NCBI GenBank assembly: GCA_046160305.1
Contig: JBJXGX010000091.1
Span: 1-8,398, forward strand
Length of the DNA: 8,398 nucleotides
Reading direction: 5' to 3'
From: SHXR01 sp046160305
GTDB taxonomy: Bacteria; Pseudomonadota; Gammaproteobacteria; Burkholderiales; SG8-39
Of the stretch, positions 5,943-8,398 are shown piece by piece. Numbering within the stretch: the stretch's first letter is position 1; each line of letters starts with the position of its first letter. The notes beneath the pieces were generated by a model that had not been told where the DNA came from, did not search any database, and saw only the letters and a program-made list of their open reading frames with translations. The translations under genes were made by a program, and so were the position numbers.

Positions 5943-7172
5943 CTAAAAATACGCCTGGCCGCGTTTCGTCGGCGGTGCCCACTCGCAATTGCCCCACGGC
6001 CCATCACCGTTTTCCCGAACGTAGGCAATGCGCTTGTGGCGACGCGTGAGCGGCTTGCCATTCAGCGCCTCCGACAGCCAGTCGAGCACATAGTCGTGGC
6101 AGTCCATTCCGCCGAGGTTGCCGATCCCCCACAACGGGTGATACTGATTCTCGAACACCCACATTTCCTTCGGAACGTCGAGATCCTCGAACGCTTCGAT
6201 CGCTTCTTCCAGGGGGCATAGCGGGTCGAACTCTCCGGTGACCAGCAAGGTCGGACAGGTGATCTTGTCCAGGTAGCCGCGAACCGTCATTCCCTTCGCG
6301 ACCTCCTCGTCGAAGCGCTCTTCATTCTCATAGCCGGCCATATACATGAACATCTGCTTGAAGCGAGGCGACGACTGGGTGAAGATCGTGTTGTTCGGGT
6401 TGAAGCACGCGACGGAGCTCACGACCGCGGCCGGCCGATGGTCGTAGCTCGAAAGCCGCAACGACCAATAACTTCCCATGCTGATGCCGTAGATCGCAAT
6501 CTTGCGGCGATTGACCGCGGGATGCTTTGCGAGCCAACTGATCACGGCAGCGCCCGCCCGCTCGTAGTTGTCGTTGACCGAGCGGATCTTCTGCATGTTC
6601 GAGCTGCCTTGGCCCGGCCCGTCCATCGACAGCACATGGAATCCGCGTGACAGCGCAACGTTGTGATACGCCTTTGGGAAATATTCTTTCGTCTGGTCCA
6701 TTCCGGGCACATAGAGGACCACCGGTGCCTTGGGCTTGCCCGGCAGCATGTGGAATAGACAGGAAATGGTTTTGCCATCGTCGAACGGCACCTCGACGCG
6801 CTCGATCGGATAGTCCGCGACCTCCGAGCGCCGATCGACCATTTCCGACAGCTTCCGATAGAGCGTCCGCTTGACCGGATGGTTGTCGAAGTAGATCGGA
6901 TGTTGCGCCATCCGATAGGCTTCGACGGCATGATCATAATGGTAGGTCGCGGCCGCGTTATGTCCACGCGCGTGCGCTTTTCGCGCCAACGCTTCATGCC
7001 TTTCAGCCGCCTCGCGCCACACCTTCGGCAGCATGCGATAGTTTCTTGCGCGTTTGCCGGCGGGTACTTCGCTATCGTCGCGCTCGAAGTTCTGCACCCG
7101 GCCGCGCATATTGAGCGCAAGGTCGAGCATCCATTGCTGGTTGTCGCGGTCGGTGCGCAGCTTTCGAATCAT
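5943..7172 (-). CDS. Alpha/beta hydrolase with helical N-terminal domain
   Basis: A 409-residue serine hydrolase, probably cytoplasmic since no signal peptide or membrane segment is visible. The N-terminal 120 residues are polar and look helical (repeated Arg, Glu, Ala and His; about 50-90). The alpha/beta fold begins near VERVEVPFDDG-like sequence at 124-133. VVLYVPGMDQ (151-160) fits the oxyanion region, and GISMGS (229-234) is the nucleophile elbow with Ser231. EFDPLCP (314-320) offers Asp316 and QYHPLWG (343-349) offers His345. The overall size, helical N-terminal part and triad spacing resemble the 2,6-dihydroxypseudooxynicotine hydrolase/FrsA-like group, but the substrate is unknown. 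A basic C-terminal tail of about 35 residues follows the fold. The ATG at 7172 is supported by AGGAG (7183-7179), 6 bases upstream. The gene stands between the caspase-like and ompA-like genes on the same strand, with gaps of 134 and 118 bases. Confidence 0.88.
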   Translation of the reverse strand: MIRKLRTDRDNQQWMLDLALNMRGRVQNFERDDSEVPAGKRARNYRMLPKVWREAAERHEALARKAHARGHNAAATYHYDHAVEAYRMAQHPIYFDNHPVKRTLYRKLSEMVDRRSEVADYPIERVEVPFDDGKTISCLFHMLPGKPKAPVVLYVPGMDQTKEYFPKAYHNVALSRGFHVLSMDGPGQGSSNMQKIRSVNDNYERAGAAVISWLAKHPAVNRRKIAIYGISMGSYWSLRLSSYDHRPAAVVSSVACFNPNNTIFTQSSPRFKQMFMYMAGYENEERFDEEVAKGMTVRGYLDKITCPTLLVTGEFDPLCPLEEAIEAFEDLDVPKEMWVFENQYHPLWGIGNLGGMDCHDYVLDWLSEALNGKPLTRRHKRIAYVRENGDGPWGNCEWAPPTKRGQAYF

Positions 7173-7223
7173 TGTCGTCTCCTAGGAAGGGCTGTTGTTA
7201 AGTACGAACTGCCAATGCAGAAA

Positions 7224-7249
7224 CGGGATTCCCACTGACGGGAATCCCG
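7224..7249 (-). terminator. Perfect inverted repeat, possible terminator after the caspase-like gene
   Basis: CGGGATTCCC (7224-7233) and GGGAATCCCG (7240-7249) are exact reverse complements around a 6-base loop. On the minus strand the stem is followed by TTTCTG, a short tail, so termination may be partial. The repeat lies about 58 bases after the caspase-like stop and 52-77 bases before the hydrolase ATG. Each arm is itself nearly palindromic (GGGATTCCC, GGGAATCCC), so a protein-binding site for the hydrolase promoter is the alternative. Confidence 0.5.
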
Positions 7250-7278
7250 AAGCTGATCACGCGATGGCGAAGCTTGCC

Positions 7279-7294
7279 GACGCGTCCGCGCGTC
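7279..7294. repeat. Short GC-rich hairpin just after the caspase-like stop codon
   Basis: GACGCG (7279-7284) and CGCGTC (7289-7294) form a perfect 6-bp stem with a TCCG loop. It starts 12 bases beyond the minus-strand stop codon. No T-run follows on either strand. It may stabilise the transcript 3' end together with the larger repeat to its left. Confidence 0.35.
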
Positions 7295-7306
7295 AATTGG
7301 ACGTTG

Positions 7307-8191
7307 CTAACGGCCGATCTTCACACCATGAAGATCGACGCCTGATGCGCCCATCACGCACGATCCCCCGTTCGCCGTCTTGAAACAAAAATCATTCATG
7401 ATGCTGGAGCTTTCCCACGGCACCTGCATGCGGCCGGTTTCCTGTGCAACACCGGCGCGGACGCGCTTGAATACCTGCTCGATGGGGAGGCCCGCGATCT
7501 GCATGTTCGCGATGAGATGCTGCGTGTACACGCTGTTCTTGGCGTTCGGATTGTCGAGCGCCACGCCGCCGGGTGCGGTGGAAAACGCGATCAACGTTCC
7601 AAGCGGTGGATCCACTTTCGCGAGACCGCCTGGTAGCAGGCTGCGATAGCGCATGCGCCGGCCGTCCGGGAGCACCACGTCGTTCCCGGCGAAAGGATTG
7701 TTCCGGCAAGCATCGAGGATGACGACATTCATCCCCTCCTTGGCCTGGCTCATCCGCTCGAGCAACTGATTGACGTCGGCCGCCTTGCTCGCGGCTTCTT
7801 CTTCGCTCTGCAGCACCGTGTCGATCGGCAACAGGTAGTTGCGTCCTTTCACCTGTATTCCATGGCCCGCATAGAACACGAGACGCACCTCCGCGTCCTG
7901 CGAACGCAACGAAAACAAACGCATCGCCTCGAGGAGGTCTTTGAATGTCGTGTTCTCACGCAGCAGCACGTCGAAACCGAGGCCCTTCAGCGTCGCGGCG
8001 ACGGCCTGCGCGTCGTTCACCGGATTCTTGAGCGGGCTCAGCTTGTACGCGCTATTGCCGATCACAAGGGCCGTCCGCTTTTCCGGTCCGGCCAGCTTGT
8101 TGCCCCACGCGAGCGTCGTTGCGGCGCATGCGAGGAGCCCGATAAGGCCAGCCCGGAATATCTGTCTTCGTTGCGCAGTTCGTTGCCACAT
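7307..8191 (-). CDS. Exported caspase-like protein (peptidase C14 family)
   Basis: A 294-residue protein with a bacterial caspase-fold p20 domain. The N-terminus is basic and then hydrophobic (RRQIF, then AGLIGLLACAATTLAWG, about 14-30), indicating export; the arginine pair might even be read by the Tat system. The domain opens with RTALVIGNSAYK (39-50) and NPVNDAQAVAATLKGLGF (56-73), both typical of C14. The catalytic pair is present: VFYAGHG (105-111) with His110 and VILDACRNNPF (157-167) with Cys162. It should therefore be an active cysteine protease or a binding relative; cleavage specificity is unknown. After the fold, Cys269 and Cys278 lie 9 residues apart and could form a disulphide in the periplasm. 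There is no visible C-terminal effector or TPR domain. ATG 8191 has GGAG 8 bases upstream. The preceding gene ends 18 bases before this start, so the two are probably co-transcribed. Confidence 0.9.
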   Translation of the reverse strand: MWQRTAQRRQIFRAGLIGLLACAATTLAWGNKLAGPEKRTALVIGNSAYKLSPLKNPVNDAQAVAATLKGLGFDVLLRENTTFKDLLEAMRLFSLRSQDAEVRLVFYAGHGIQVKGRNYLLPIDTVLQSEEEAASKAADVNQLLERMSQAKEGMNVVILDACRNNPFAGNDVVLPDGRRMRYRSLLPGGLAKVDPPLGTLIAFSTAPGGVALDNPNAKNSVYTQHLIANMQIAGLPIEQVFKRVRAGVAQETGRMQVPWESSSIMNDFCFKTANGGSCVMGASGVDLHGVKIGR

Positions 8192-8209
8192 GACGATTGC
8201 TCCGGCTGA

Positions 8210-8398
8210 TCAGTCTCTGGCGGGCAGGCCCGGCACGACGACGGCTGCTTCGACCAGGATGCTCGTCTTCAACTTCGTTGCAGCGACGTCCGCGTGAACC
8301 TTGGGTACGACGATGAAATAGTCGCCGAGCTGCCCGGGACCACCGACCAGCGAGCCGTGTACATCGATCAGCAACATGCGGATTTCCGATTCCCGCGC
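8210..8398 (-). CDS. Partial gene of unknown function, C-terminal 62 codons
   Basis: An open frame enters from the right edge on the minus strand and ends at TGA (8212-8210), 18 bases before the caspase-like start. The visible 62 residues alternate hydrophobic and polar residues (IRMLLIDVHGSLVGG, YFIVVPKVHADVAA, SILVEAAVVVPGLPARD) and suggest beta strands. There is no membrane segment, cysteine or known motif. No frame on the other strand is a better reading of this stretch, and codon use is like that of the neighbouring genes. The short gap suggests an operon with the caspase-like gene. I do not recognise the family. Confidence 0.65.
   Translation of the reverse strand, partial: ARESEIRMLLIDVHGSLVGGPGQLGDYFIVVPKVHADVAATKLKTSILVEAAVVVPGLPARD

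Noticed and set aside
7380..7649. Plus-strand frames opposite the caspase-like gene
   Set aside because: They are antisense to conserved C14 coding sequence and show no motif.
1..8398. Mobile element, prophage, CRISPR array or tRNA/rRNA gene
   Set aside because: No transposase, integrase, regularly spaced repeats, tRNA cloverleaf or rRNA sequence was recognised.

Overview
The window is about 8.4 kb of moderately GC-rich chromosomal DNA. The gene families (a Gram-negative lytic transglycosylase, a periplasmic OmpA-domain protein, a two-domain MaeB malic enzyme) and the GGAGG-type ribosome binding sites point to a Pseudomonadota bacterium, possibly a betaproteobacterium. That placement is an inference. 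I see no phage, transposon, CRISPR or rRNA/tRNA signature.

Layout from left to right. Positions 1-529 hold no convincing gene; the right half, 334-466, is rich in inverted repeats and leads into a membrane-anchored SLT-type transglycosylase gene (+, 530-1225). Convergent with it is a class I/II PLP-dependent aminotransferase (-, 1313-2485, probable TTG start). A roughly 200-bp divergent intergenic region follows, then a 766-aa malic enzyme fused to a phosphotransacetylase-like domain (maeB, +, 2687-4987). Positions 4988-5272 separate maeB from a convergent OmpA-family gene (-, 5273-5824). This gap contains the most unusual feature of the window: a composite element present twice, about 153 bp apart. 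Each copy reads, on the minus strand, as a segment matching the 16S rRNA anti-Shine-Dalgarno tail, a 12-nt spacer, and a near-identical GC-rich terminator hairpin with a T-run.

Further right, all on the minus strand, are an alpha/beta hydrolase with a helical N-terminal region (5943-7172), a short intergenic region with two perfect inverted repeats (7224-7249 and 7279-7294), a caspase-fold (peptidase C14) protein with an N-terminal export signal (7307-8191), and, 18 nt upstream of it, the C-terminal 62 codons of an unrecognised gene that runs off the right edge (8210-8398).

Functionally the window is mixed rather than one pathway. MaeB and the aminotransferase belong to central carbon and amino acid metabolism. 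The transglycosylase and OmpA-domain protein act on or bind peptidoglycan. The caspase-like protein and its partial upstream neighbour probably form an operon. The candidates for something undescribed are the tandem terminator/anti-SD element between maeB and the ompA-like gene, and the exported caspase-like protein with its unidentified partner.
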